A DNA stretch of 13,135 nt from DTU018 sp029550685 (GCA_035412805.1 DAONVO010000063.1:1-13135), one strand, 5' to 3'; positions 6,316-13,029 are shown, numbered from the stretch's first letter. Notes: generated by a model from the sequence alone, not told the origin. Made by a program: numbers and translations.

Positions 6316-7662
6316 ATGTACGAGGATATCTACAAACAAAAGCTAGTCTCTGCTCGGCAAGCTGCTGACATGATCAAACCTGGTGACATTGTTATGTATG
6401 CTACTTTTCTGGGAAGGCCGGTGGATTTTGACCATGAATTGGCGGCCCGGGCTGAGGAATTAACCAATGTCCAGGTATACTGCTGCGGGGATATGCCATC
6501 CCCTATTATGCAGACGCCCTTAGCAGGGCCAGAGCATTTTACCTGCAACAACTGGTTCTTTGGAGTTCAGGATCGTAAAATGCATGATCAGGGCAAAATG
6601 TTTTACTGTCCTATCCAGTTCAGCCAGCTCCAAGATATAATTGCCCATTATATGCCCAAACTGGATTATTACGTGCAGCAGGTGAGCCCTATGGACCGCT
6701 ATGGTTATTTTTCCTTTGGCCTGGCTAACACTTACAGTTTTGAGGCCTGTATGAAGGCTGACAAGGTCATCCTGGAGGTCAATGAAAATATGCCCCGGGT
6801 TCCGGGAGGATCTGAGGATGCCATACATATTTCCATGGTGGACTACATAATTGAGGGAAGCAATAGTCCCTTGTTTGAAATGCCGCCTGTCAAACAGGCT
6901 GATGAAGCTGACCAGGCTATGGCCCGTCTTATACTGGAAGAAATCGAGGACCGGTCCTGCCTGCAATTGGGTATTGGGGCTTTGCCCAATCTACTGGGGG
7001 AATTGATATGCGATGCCGGACTTAAAGACCTGGGTATCCATACCGAAGTGTACACCGAATCGATGACCCGCCTTTTTCAGGAGGGAATAGTTACTGGCTT
7101 ATACAAAACCACGGATCGGGGCAAAATAGCTTTCTCCTTTGCTCTGGGTTCCCGTAAAACCTATGATTTCATGCACCAAAACCCGCTTATGGCCAGCCAT
7201 TGCGGCCGCTATACCAATAATCCACGGATTATTGCCATGAATGACCGGGTAATGGCCATTAATAATGTAGTGCAGATTGATCTTTTCAGCCAGGTCTGTT
7301 CAGAAAGTGCCGGTCCCCGGCAGATATCGGGAACCGGAGGTCAATTGGACTTTGTAACCGGAGCCTGGTATTCCAAAGGCGGCAAAAGCTTTTTATGCTT
7401 GCGGAGTACCTATGCTGACCAAGTGGGCAATATTCATTCCCGCATAGTACCTATGCTTACCCCGGGAAGTATAGTCACCACTCCTCGTACCGCTGTAGAT
7501 TATATTGTGACTGAGTACGGTAAAGTACGTTTGAAAGGCAAACCTACTTGGGAGCGTGCGGAGTTGCTGATAGGCATTGCTCATCCCCAATTTCGGGATG
7601 AATTGGTTCGTGAAGCCGGGAAGCTGAATATATGGCGCCGCACCAACCAACAGGATGGCTAA
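6316..7662 (+). CDS. Acetyl-CoA hydrolase/transferase family CoA-transferase (4-hydroxybutyrate/butyrate:acetate type)
   Basis: A cytosolic family I CoA-transferase, 448 residues from this start. Such enzymes move CoA between acetyl-CoA and carboxylates such as butyrate or 4-hydroxybutyrate through a glutamyl-CoA thioester. The N-terminal half (residues 1 to about 200) has KPGDIVMYATFLGRPVDFD. The C-terminal half has GIGALPN (219-225), the catalytic-loop motif LGIHTE with the likely nucleophile Glu244, and SGTGGQLDFVTGA further on. A longer in-frame start (GTG at 6265) exists but has a poor ribosome site and adds 17 residues not usual in the family. The ATG at 6316 follows AGGGTGGGTG and starts like family members (M-Y-E-D-I-Y-K-Q-K-L). 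In a beta-oxidising syntroph it could activate butyrate with acetyl-CoA; substrate choice is inferred from the adjacent acyl-CoA dehydrogenase and thiolase. It is monocistronic, with its own promoter and terminator. Confidence 0.88.
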   Translation: MYEDIYKQKLVSARQAADMIKPGDIVMYATFLGRPVDFDHELAARAEELTNVQVYCCGDMPSPIMQTPLAGPEHFTCNNWFFGVQDRKMHDQGKMFYCPIQFSQLQDIIAHYMPKLDYYVQQVSPMDRYGYFSFGLANTYSFEACMKADKVILEVNENMPRVPGGSEDAIHISMVDYIIEGSNSPLFEMPPVKQADEADQAMARLILEEIEDRSCLQLGIGALPNLLGELICDAGLKDLGIHTEVYTESMTRLFQEGIVTGLYKTTDRGKIAFSFALGSRKTYDFMHQNPLMASHCGRYTNNPRIIAMNDRVMAINNVVQIDLFSQVCSESAGPRQISGTGGQLDFVTGAWYSKGGKSFLCLRSTYADQVGNIHSRIVPMLTPGSIVTTPRTAVDYIVTEYGKVRLKGKPTWERAELLIGIAHPQFRDELVREAGKLNIWRRTNQQDG

Positions 7663-7690
7663 ATATATTATAGAAAGATTGCAGTATAAG

Positions 7691-7722
7691 CCCCCCGTTA
7701 CCTTTAGGCAACGGGGGGTTTG
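7691..7722 (+). terminator. Intrinsic terminator between convergent genes
   Basis: CCCCCCGTT (7691-7699) pairs with AACGGGGGG (7710-7718), extended by CC/GG across one mismatch around a TTTA loop. It is followed by TTTGTGTTT on the plus strand, so it mainly serves the CoA-transferase gene. The same hairpin lies 20 bases after the minus-strand acyl-CoA dehydrogenase and may help stop that transcript, although no T tract follows on that side. Confidence 0.85.
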
Positions 7723-7738
7723 TGTTTGGTGAGGCTTT

Positions 7739-9574
7739 TTAGTAGTCGAAGGATTCCAGGGGAATTTCTAGAACGGAGGTATCTCCATCCACGATGACAC
7801 TTGACAGGTAAACGATATGCGGGGTGACATTGCGCAGGAACCAGCGGGCAGCCATAACCTTGCCGGTGTAGAAATTATAATCATGATGATCCTTGCCTAA
7901 TTCCTTAATTTTTTTCAATGCCACCAAGGCTTGATCCAACAGCAGGTGAGAGGCGTGAAGTTCCGAGGTGGCTGTTAGCACCCGGCGGGAATAGGTCGGA
8001 ATTAAGGCAGGATTGTTGGCACGCCAGTCTTTTAAGGTTTGCATTATCTCATCATAGGCTTGCAGTGCGGTCCCCAAGTTGTTAAATTCCTTTTTCAGTT
8101 CATCTGTACTTTTGTTCGCTTCATAAAAGTCCCGGATTTCCTGAATGAAGCCAGCAAATACTTTGCCATTCTCCATTCCCATTTTGCGTCCCACCAAATC
8201 CAGGGACTGGATAAAGTTGGTTCCTTCCCATATTGAGTAGATTTTCATATCCCGGGCGATTTGCGCTACCGGGTATTCTTCACAGTAACCGTAACCACCA
8301 TAAGCTTGAATAGCTTCAGCACACAGCCACCAGCCTTCATCACTGGGGAAAGCCTTGCAAAGAGGGGTAACTATATCCACATAATACCTGGCCTTCTGCC
8401 TCTCAGCTGGATCGGGATCATCCTCGCGGATATCAAAGTGGAACAGGGCTTTCATCAACATGGCGCGAAATGCTTCGGTATAGGCCTTACCCATTAACAA
8501 GGTGCGGCGAATATCTTCGTGATTTATGATGGTAACCCTTTCTCCCCGGGGATTGGTAAAGGGACGTCCCTGTACTCTTTCCCGGGCATAGTCACGAGCA
8601 TTGTAAAAGGCGTTGGCTACACAGCATTGAGCCATATGTCCGGTTTCCATCCTGGCCAAGTTCATCATCTGGAACATCTGGGCCATACCTTCCCCGCGGC
8701 CATCATTTTCCAGCGGATTCTTACCAATCAGCCACCCGCGGCAGTTATCATTCTCCCCGAAGGCCAGGGCAGCAGTGGCGGAACCATGTTGACCCAGCTT
8801 ATGCTCCAGGCCTGTGGTGATAACATCGTTGTCTTCTAAACTGCCATCAGGATTAACCCAGTATTTGGGAACAATAAACAGGGATATGCCAGCAGTTCCC
8901 GGCCGGGCCCCTTCTACCCGGGCCAGGTATAAGTGGATAATGTTTTCCGTAAAATCATTGTCACCGCCTGTAATAAAGATCTTATTACCCTTAATTTTGA
9001 ATACACGCGGATCGTCAGTAGGGTAGGCTTTGGAGAGAATATCTCCTACGTCCGATCCGGCACTGGGCTCGGTCAGGCACATGGTACCAGCCCAGGTACC
9101 ATCCATCATTTTCGGCAGAAACATCTGTTTTAAGTCTTCGTCTGCGAAGGTCTGAATCAGATCAGCAGCTCCGCAGGTAAGCAAAATATAAGTGTAAAAG
9201 ACTGGATTTGCTGCAGTTATTAACTCATTGACGGCTGCCTGCAGTATATGCGGCATAACCAGTGCACCTTCAGATCTGTCTATGTTGCTGGTACCCCAAC
9301 CCTCTGATTGTAGCATCTTGAACAGAGGACCGAAACTTTTCGGAAGAACTGTTTTGCCGTCTACCAGCTTGGCCGGGTTTTTGTCGCCATCGTCATTGGT
9401 GGGTTCGATTACCTCCTTAGCCATCTTCAGGACCGGAGCCAGAAAAGCTTTAACATCATCTTTGGAGTAATACTCTTTATACCTGTCGTAATTAAATACC
9501 CTTTCAGTAGGAAGCCACTCCTGAATTATGAATTCCAGATCACGCGTGTTGAGATAGGCAAAATTTGCCGCCAC
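7739..9574 (-). CDS. Acyl-CoA dehydrogenase, long (about 600-residue) subfamily
   Basis: A flavin-dependent acyl-CoA dehydrogenase that makes the trans-2-enoyl-CoA and passes electrons to ETF; 611 residues. It belongs to the long subfamily (DmdC/FadE5-like in size) with an extra N-terminal piece and a C-terminal extension of about 120 residues beyond the classical 380-residue core. Visible motifs (numbered from this start) are CLTEPSAGSDVG (166-177) in the middle domain, QAYGGYGY (423-430), and WEGTN (449-453), whose Glu450 is the likely catalytic base. The reading frame is open to 9721, but the GTG at 9572-9574 is chosen because GAGGAGGGG lies 6 bases upstream (9581-9589). The extra 49 residues (MVRLWLPYGP...) overlap the thiolase end and look non-coding. 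It follows thiolase by 106 bases with no promoter seen, so it shares the sigma-54 promoter. A butyryl-CoA-type substrate is suggested by context only. Confidence 0.93.
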   Translation of the reverse strand: MAANFAYLNTRDLEFIIQEWLPTERVFNYDRYKEYYSKDDVKAFLAPVLKMAKEVIEPTNDDGDKNPAKLVDGKTVLPKSFGPLFKMLQSEGWGTSNIDRSEGALVMPHILQAAVNELITAANPVFYTYILLTCGAADLIQTFADEDLKQMFLPKMMDGTWAGTMCLTEPSAGSDVGDILSKAYPTDDPRVFKIKGNKIFITGGDNDFTENIIHLYLARVEGARPGTAGISLFIVPKYWVNPDGSLEDNDVITTGLEHKLGQHGSATAALAFGENDNCRGWLIGKNPLENDGRGEGMAQMFQMMNLARMETGHMAQCCVANAFYNARDYARERVQGRPFTNPRGERVTIINHEDIRRTLLMGKAYTEAFRAMLMKALFHFDIREDDPDPAERQKARYYVDIVTPLCKAFPSDEGWWLCAEAIQAYGGYGYCEEYPVAQIARDMKIYSIWEGTNFIQSLDLVGRKMGMENGKVFAGFIQEIRDFYEANKSTDELKKEFNNLGTALQAYDEIMQTLKDWRANNPALIPTYSRRVLTATSELHASHLLLDQALVALKKIKELGKDHHDYNFYTGKVMAARWFLRNVTPHIVYLSSVIVDGDTSVLEIPLESFDY

Positions 9575-9680
9575 TCTTAACCCCTCCTCTTTTTCTCTCT
9601 CGATCCCCGGGACTTGTTCTCCATTCCAGGTCCCCCTGCCCGGGGTGGTAATTTGGGTCAAAAAATACCTTATGCGCAGG

Positions 9681-10880
9681 TTAAATATCTCTGGTCCATA
9701 GGGAAGCCATAGCCGGACCACCGCCTACACATAGTGAGGCGCCGCCTAATGTGAGGTTGAGACGTTCCATCTCATAGTACAGAGCCACAACTATCCGCAG
9801 AGCTGTACAACCTACTGGATGCCCCAGGGCAATTCCAGAACCATTGTGATTACATTTGTCCATATCCAGTTCCAGACCAAACTCTTCTTTCAACATGCGG
9901 CCGACTCCTAAAAACTGAGCTGCAAAAGCCTCATTAATTTCCCAGTATTCCACATCCTCGTATTTCAGCCCCGCTAGTTTGAGGGCTTTGGGAATAGCCA
10001 CCGCCGGACCTAATCCCATTACTTTGGGGTCCACTCCTTGGGCAGCGAAGGTTATCAATTTCATTAAAGGAGTGATGCCCAGCTCCTGCGCTTTTTGTTT
10101 AGACATCACTACCACAGCAGCGGCACCATCATTTATCCCAGAGGCATTGGCTGCGGTTACCACCCCGCCTTTCTTAAAAGCAGGCGGAAGCTTGGCCATG
10201 GATTCGAGATTGGCATCTGGAATCATATGTTCATCAGTTTCATATAAGGTAATACCTTTTTTTGATTTTATTTCTACCGGTATGACCTCCCGTTTAAAGG
10301 TGCCTTCCTGAACAGCCCGTGTGGCTCTCTGATGGCTTATCAAAGCCAGTTGGTCACATTCTTCACGAGTAATACCATATTTTTCGGCTACATTTTCAGC
10401 GGTAATGCCCATGTGACCGGGTACCATCCCGTCAACTAGTCCGTCATGCAGCATGGCATCCTCAATAGAACCGGGCCCCATGCGATAACCGGTACGGGCT
10501 TTGGGCAGCAAGTAAGGAATATTGGACATGCTTTCTACCCCGATTACCAAGCCAACTTCAGTATTGCCCAGCATTATATTATTGCAGGCAATTTCCAAAG
10601 CACGCATGCCGGAAGCACAATTTTGATTAACATTACAGGCATTGCTGCTTACCGGAAGCCCTAGAGCCATAGCCACCTGCCTGGATGGAAGAGAACCCTG
10701 CATATGCGGGTAAACCTGCCCCATTACCAGTTCATCAATAATGTCAGTGGGTATTCCTGCCCGGTCAATAGCTGCACGGCCAACGTTGATAGCTAGGTCT
10801 TTAGCCTGTACATCTTTCAAACTGCCTAAGAATTTTGCTATGGCAGTTCGACAGGCACTAACGATAACAACTTCATGCAC
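9681..10880 (-). CDS. Acetyl-CoA acetyltransferase (thiolase)
   Basis: A 399-residue thiolase that cleaves 3-ketoacyl-CoA (for example acetoacetyl-CoA) with CoA, or condenses two acetyl-CoA in reverse. All catalytic positions are present: the acylated Cys88 in NQNCASGMRAL, the NEAFAAQ loop (316-322), His354 in ALGHPVGC and Cys384 in CVGGGPAMA. Length is typical of the tetrameric cytosolic enzymes. The C-terminal motifs deviate mildly from the common forms (NHNGSGIALGHPVGC and GGGPAMA rather than NVNGGAIALGHPIGA and GGGMG), suggesting a divergent thiolase subgroup. The start is GTG (10878-10880) with AAGGAG at 10891-10896; no ATG in this frame fits better. It is first gene of the operon with the acyl-CoA dehydrogenase, preceded by about 140 bases of leader from the predicted sigma-54 start. 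Confidence 0.95.
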   Translation of the reverse strand: MHEVVIVSACRTAIAKFLGSLKDVQAKDLAINVGRAAIDRAGIPTDIIDELVMGQVYPHMQGSLPSRQVAMALGLPVSSNACNVNQNCASGMRALEIACNNIMLGNTEVGLVIGVESMSNIPYLLPKARTGYRMGPGSIEDAMLHDGLVDGMVPGHMGITAENVAEKYGITREECDQLALISHQRATRAVQEGTFKREVIPVEIKSKKGITLYETDEHMIPDANLESMAKLPPAFKKGGVVTAANASGINDGAAAVVVMSKQKAQELGITPLMKLITFAAQGVDPKVMGLGPAVAIPKALKLAGLKYEDVEYWEINEAFAAQFLGVGRMLKEEFGLELDMDKCNHNGSGIALGHPVGCTALRIVVALYYEMERLNLTLGGASLCVGGGPAMASLWTRDI

Positions 10881-10987
10881 TAATAACTCACTCCTTCCCC
10901 TGTCAACCTGGTTGGTAAAATAATTTTGTTTTTTATCTATTTATAGAGAGAGGGGACAATTTTAATGCAGGTGTTTTCCAATTTTTT

Positions 10988-11022
10988 AATAAATGTGAAT
11001 CACCTCCCTGCTGACATTTATT
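10988..11022 (-). repeat. Inverted repeat at the predicted 5' end of the thiolase transcript
   Basis: AATAAATGT (10988-10996) and ACATTTATT (11014-11022) are perfect 9-base inverted arms around a 17-base loop. The predicted sigma-54 transcription start (about 11020) falls inside the right arm, so the thiolase mRNA would begin with this hairpin. The loop carries an anti-16S-like GGGAGGTGATT on the minus strand with no convincing start codon at the right distance. It could be an mRNA-stabilising 5' hairpin or an operator; function unknown. Confidence 0.45.
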
Positions 11023-11030
11023 CATATGCA

Positions 11031-11046
11031 AGCAAGAATTATGCCA
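11031..11046 (-). promoter_or_regulatory. Sigma-54 (-24/-12) promoter of the thiolase/acyl-CoA dehydrogenase operon
   Basis: On the minus strand TGGCATAATTCTTGCT matches the sigma-54 consensus TGGCAYR-N4-TTGCW at every defined position. The invariant GG is at 11044-11045 and GC at 11032-11033. Transcription should start near 11020, about 140 bases before the thiolase GTG. The gene for a sigma-54-dependent activator lies immediately upstream, which makes the assignment strong. Confidence 0.88.
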
Positions 11047-11133
11047 TCACAATGTAAAATAGTGTAAATATGATTTAATGGAGTAGAGACGGGGATATCG
11101 GCCATTTTGAGATGACAGTATTTTTATCCAGGT

Positions 11134-11148
11134 ATCGCATAATGCGAA
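11134..11148. promoter_or_regulatory. Candidate activator site 1 (palindrome)
   Basis: ATCGC-ATAAT-GCGAA, a near-perfect palindrome of the form TTCGC-N5-GCGAA with an A/T-only centre. It is centred about 121 bases upstream of the predicted sigma-54 start, a normal distance for an enhancer site. It is not part of any terminator, so it is the most independent of the three copies. Confidence 0.55.
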
Positions 11149-11191
11149 GATGTGATGATAGTGGAATGTCTCTAAAAGGCTTTTGGCAGTA

Positions 11192-11206
11192 TTCGCAAAA
11201 AGCGAC
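11192..11206. promoter_or_regulatory. Candidate activator site 2 (palindrome)
   Basis: TTCGC-AAAAA-GCGAC, one mismatch from the TTCGC-N5-GCGAA pattern, centred about 179 bases upstream of the predicted start. Its A tract is also the T tract (minus strand) of the activator gene's terminator, so part of the similarity may be explained that way. Its centre is 21 bases, two helical turns, from site 3. Confidence 0.4.
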
Positions 11207-11236
11207 CCTGCTTTCGCTTATTGCGAAACAGGGTCG
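11197..11236 (-). terminator. Intrinsic terminator of the sigma-54 activator gene
   Basis: Read on the minus strand, CGACCCTGTTTCGC pairs with GCGAAA-G-CAGGGTCG (one bulged base) around the loop AATAA. This gives a 14-base-pair stem at 11203-11236, followed one base later by TTTTT (11201-11197). It lies about 50 bases after the activator stop at 11289 and upstream of the thiolase promoter, so it separates the regulator from its probable target operon. Confidence 0.8.
11213..11227. promoter_or_regulatory. Candidate activator site 3 (palindrome)
   Basis: TTCGC-TTATT-GCGAA, a perfect copy of the pattern, centred about 200 bases upstream of the predicted sigma-54 start. It forms the inner stem and loop of the terminator hairpin of the activator gene, so it may serve both as DNA site and as RNA structure. 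Confidence 0.5.
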
Positions 11237-11271
11237 TCCAGATAAGATCTTGTCCAGATAAAGGATCTGGA
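11236..11271. repeat. Short direct and inverted repeat downstream of the activator gene
   Basis: GTCCAGATAA occurs twice in direct orientation (11236-11245 and 11252-11261, 16 bases apart), and ATCTGGA at 11265-11271 is the inverse. The second copy forms a small hairpin, CCAGAT-AAAGG-ATCTGG (11254-11270). It could be another protein site or a minor RNA hairpin at the activator mRNA end. No function is assigned. Confidence 0.4.
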
Positions 11272-11288
11272 TGTATGTCTATTATCAC

Positions 11289-12647
11289 TTAGCTGATATT
11301 GTATTTTTTTAATTTTCTATATAGTACCGAAGGATGAATATCCAGCTGTTTGGCAGTTATACTCTTATTGTAGTTATTGGAACGAAGAGTGTTGATAATT
11401 AACTGGTATTCCAAAGACTCTACCGCTGCACTTAACGTGGCGGGTTTTTTCCCTAGGAGAGTATTTTTCTGAAGCAAGGTAGGAAAATGTTTTGGACGTA
11501 AGAAGCGCACTCCATCAAGATGGGCTAGATTTATCGCTCGTTCCAGTAGGTTTTCCAATTCACGAATATTGCCTGGCCAATGGTAGTTGATGAGCAGATC
11601 CAGGGCATCAGCCTCAATGCCTTCAATGGAGGTATTCAGCTTGTTATTCAACTTGGGGATTATATGATTGACCAGAGGTTCAATATCATCAGTTCGGTCC
11701 CGCAGGGGGGGAAGCATTAAGGTAACTACATTCAGCCGGTAATACAGGTCCTCGCGAAAGCGGCCGTCAGCCACTGCCTTTTCCAGATCGGTGTTGGTAG
11801 CCGCAATTATCCGGGCATCAGAATAAATAAGATCACTGCCTCCTACACGTTCAAATTCACGCTCCTGCAAAAAGGTTAGAAGTTTAGTCTGCATGGATAA
11901 AGGCATTTCGCCGATTTCATCTAAAAATATGGTACCTTTATCCGCTAGTTCAAATTTACCTTTTTTACCTCCTTTTAAGGCTCCGGTAAAAGCACCTTCT
12001 TCATAGCCGAATAATTCAGATTCTATTAAATTCTCCGGAATACAAGCGCAGTTAATGCGGATAAAAGGGAAGCTGCGCCGTACGCCGGCATGATGGATAG
12101 CATGGGCAAATAACTCCTTTCCGGTACCACTTTCTCCGATAATTAAAACATTGGAACTATTGTTGGCGACCTGAGCACACCAAGTTTTTATACGTACCAT
12201 GCGGCGATTATTGCCAACTATGTCATCTAAAGTGTATTTGCTCTGGTATTTATGGTTGCAGCGAGAGTTATCATCATTCAAAACTATCATGTCTGCCATT
12301 AATTTAGCAGTAGACATGTCCAAAAATAGGGTTTTTGCCATAGCCCCAATAATTTGCCCATTGCTATAGATAGGTACGCGCATGGAAATCATTTCCTTAT
12401 TATTTACCGTGCACAGTTCGCACAGGTTAGCTTCTCCGGTTTTTACCGTTTGAGGTAATCGTGATTTAGGTACCACTTTTTGTATGGGTAGGCCGATAAT
12501 ACTGTTACGATCTACTCCTAAAATATCTGCAAAGGTTTCATTAACCAGCAGTATTTCACAATCAGTGTTAATATAGATGACTCCCATGTAAGGGTTGTTA
12601 ATCACATGCTCCATGACATGCAGCATTTCCCGGTCATTAATATTCAT
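11289..12647 (-). CDS. PAS-domain sigma-54-dependent transcriptional activator
   Basis: A 452-residue enhancer-binding protein. The N-terminal PAS sensor spans about residues 8-120, the AAA+ ATPase about 140-375, and a Fis-type helix-turn-helix lies at 428-450 (ITAKQLDIHPSVLYRKLKKYNI). In the AAA+ domain are Walker A GESGTGKE (171-178), the sigma-54-contacting GAFTGA loop (218-223), Walker B TIFLDE (239-244), the ATNTDL sensor (283-288), GRFREDLYYRL with the arginine fingers (295-305) and WPGNIRELEN (357-366). All key residues are intact. There is no receiver domain, so it answers a ligand or redox signal through PAS rather than a histidine kinase. A Cys-x-x-Cys pair (76 and 79) in the PAS region may bind metal or sense redox. 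The ATG follows a G7 tract (minus strand). It lies directly upstream of the thiolase/acyl-CoA dehydrogenase operon with its sigma-54 promoter, its likely target. Confidence 0.95.
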   Translation of the reverse strand: MNINDREMLHVMEHVINNPYMGVIYINTDCEILLVNETFADILGVDRNSIIGLPIQKVVPKSRLPQTVKTGEANLCELCTVNNKEMISMRVPIYSNGQIIGAMAKTLFLDMSTAKLMADMIVLNDDNSRCNHKYQSKYTLDDIVGNNRRMVRIKTWCAQVANNSSNVLIIGESGTGKELFAHAIHHAGVRRSFPFIRINCACIPENLIESELFGYEEGAFTGALKGGKKGKFELADKGTIFLDEIGEMPLSMQTKLLTFLQEREFERVGGSDLIYSDARIIAATNTDLEKAVADGRFREDLYYRLNVVTLMLPPLRDRTDDIEPLVNHIIPKLNNKLNTSIEGIEADALDLLINYHWPGNIRELENLLERAINLAHLDGVRFLRPKHFPTLLQKNTLLGKKPATLSAAVESLEYQLIINTLRSNNYNKSITAKQLDIHPSVLYRKLKKYNIS

Positions 12648-12665
12648 TTTTAGTCCCCCCCGCTT

Positions 12666-12684
12666 ACATTACTAAAGGTAATGT
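12666..12684. promoter_or_regulatory. Inverted repeat upstream of the activator gene
   Basis: ACATTAC (12666-12672) and GTAATGT (12678-12684) are perfect 7-base arms around TAAAG, 19 bases upstream of the activator ATG. It differs from the TTCGC-N5-GCGAA palindromes, so it does not support simple autoregulation through the same site. It may be an operator for another regulator or a leader hairpin next to the ribosome site. The region further upstream is very A/T-rich, and several -10-like sequences prevent a confident promoter call. Confidence 0.35.
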
Positions 12685-12833
12685 TCTAATAATATTAACA
12701 TAAATAGCTATATATAAATTATAATTAGTAAATTGTGGCAGGGAAAACGCTATTATACTGCATAACTTCAAGGATTTTAGACAGAATACAATTAGGCCAC
12801 CGAAATTGCTCAACAAAAAAAGGAGGATGATTT

Positions 12834-12977
12834 GTGAGCGATCGCAACGACAACCGTAATCGTCAGAACAACCAGAATAATAGAAACGACAACAATCTGC
12901 AGAATCGCCGGGACAATAATAGAAACGATAGGGACAACAATCTGCAGAACCGGAACCGGGACAAAGACATTCGTTAG
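12834..12977 (+). CDS. Small Asn/Arg/Asp/Gln-rich repetitive protein (47 residues)
   Basis: An unrecognised 47-residue protein starting at GTG with a strong AGGAGG (12821-12826) seven bases upstream and ending at TAG just before a strong terminator. Of 47 residues, 18 are Asn, 11 Arg, 8 Asp and 4 Gln (41 in total); the only others are Met, Ser, two Leu, Lys and Ile. It has an internal repeat: the segment NNRND-NNLQN-RRD recurs as NNRND-RD-NNLQN-RNRD, and the DNA repeats with it (GACAACAATCTGCAGAA appears twice). It should be soluble, disordered and strongly charged. It does not match small acid-soluble spore proteins, and no function can be read from it. Spore coat or nucleic-acid binding roles are only guesses. 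A -10-like TATACT lies at 12754-12759 with a poor -35. It is divergent from the sigma-54 activator gene and convergent with rnpB. Confidence 0.72.
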   Translation: MSDRNDNRNRQNNQNNRNDNNLQNRRDNNRNDRDNNLQNRNRDKDIR

Positions 12978-12986
12978 TTCTGACAA

Positions 12987-13021
12987 AAAGAACCGTTCTC
13001 TATGGTGGAGAACGGTTCTTT
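12987..13021. terminator. Bidirectional intrinsic terminator
   Basis: AAAGAACCGTTCTC (12987-13000) and GAGAACGGTTCTTT (13008-13021) form a perfect 14-base-pair stem around a 7-base loop. On the minus strand a TTTTT run directly extends the stem, ideal for ending rnpB. On the plus strand it follows the small Asn-rich gene by 9 bases and ends in TTT. Confidence 0.93.
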
Positions 13022-13029
13022 ACCGACTG

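Noticed and set aside
9575..9721. 49-residue N-terminal extension of the acyl-CoA dehydrogenase frame
   Set aside because: The GTG at 9574 has an excellent GAGGAGGGG site, while the extension overlaps the end of thiolase and lacks a ribosome site.
10965..11057. 30-codon plus-strand ORF with a GAGGGG upstream
   Set aside because: It lies across the sigma-54 promoter and leader hairpin on the opposite strand and resembles nothing; probably chance.
12737..12752. Weak sigma-54-like sequence (TGGCAGGGAAAACGCT) upstream of the small Asn-rich gene
   Set aside because: GG and GC have correct spacing but the -12 element lacks TT and the -24 element has G at the sixth position; too poor to call.
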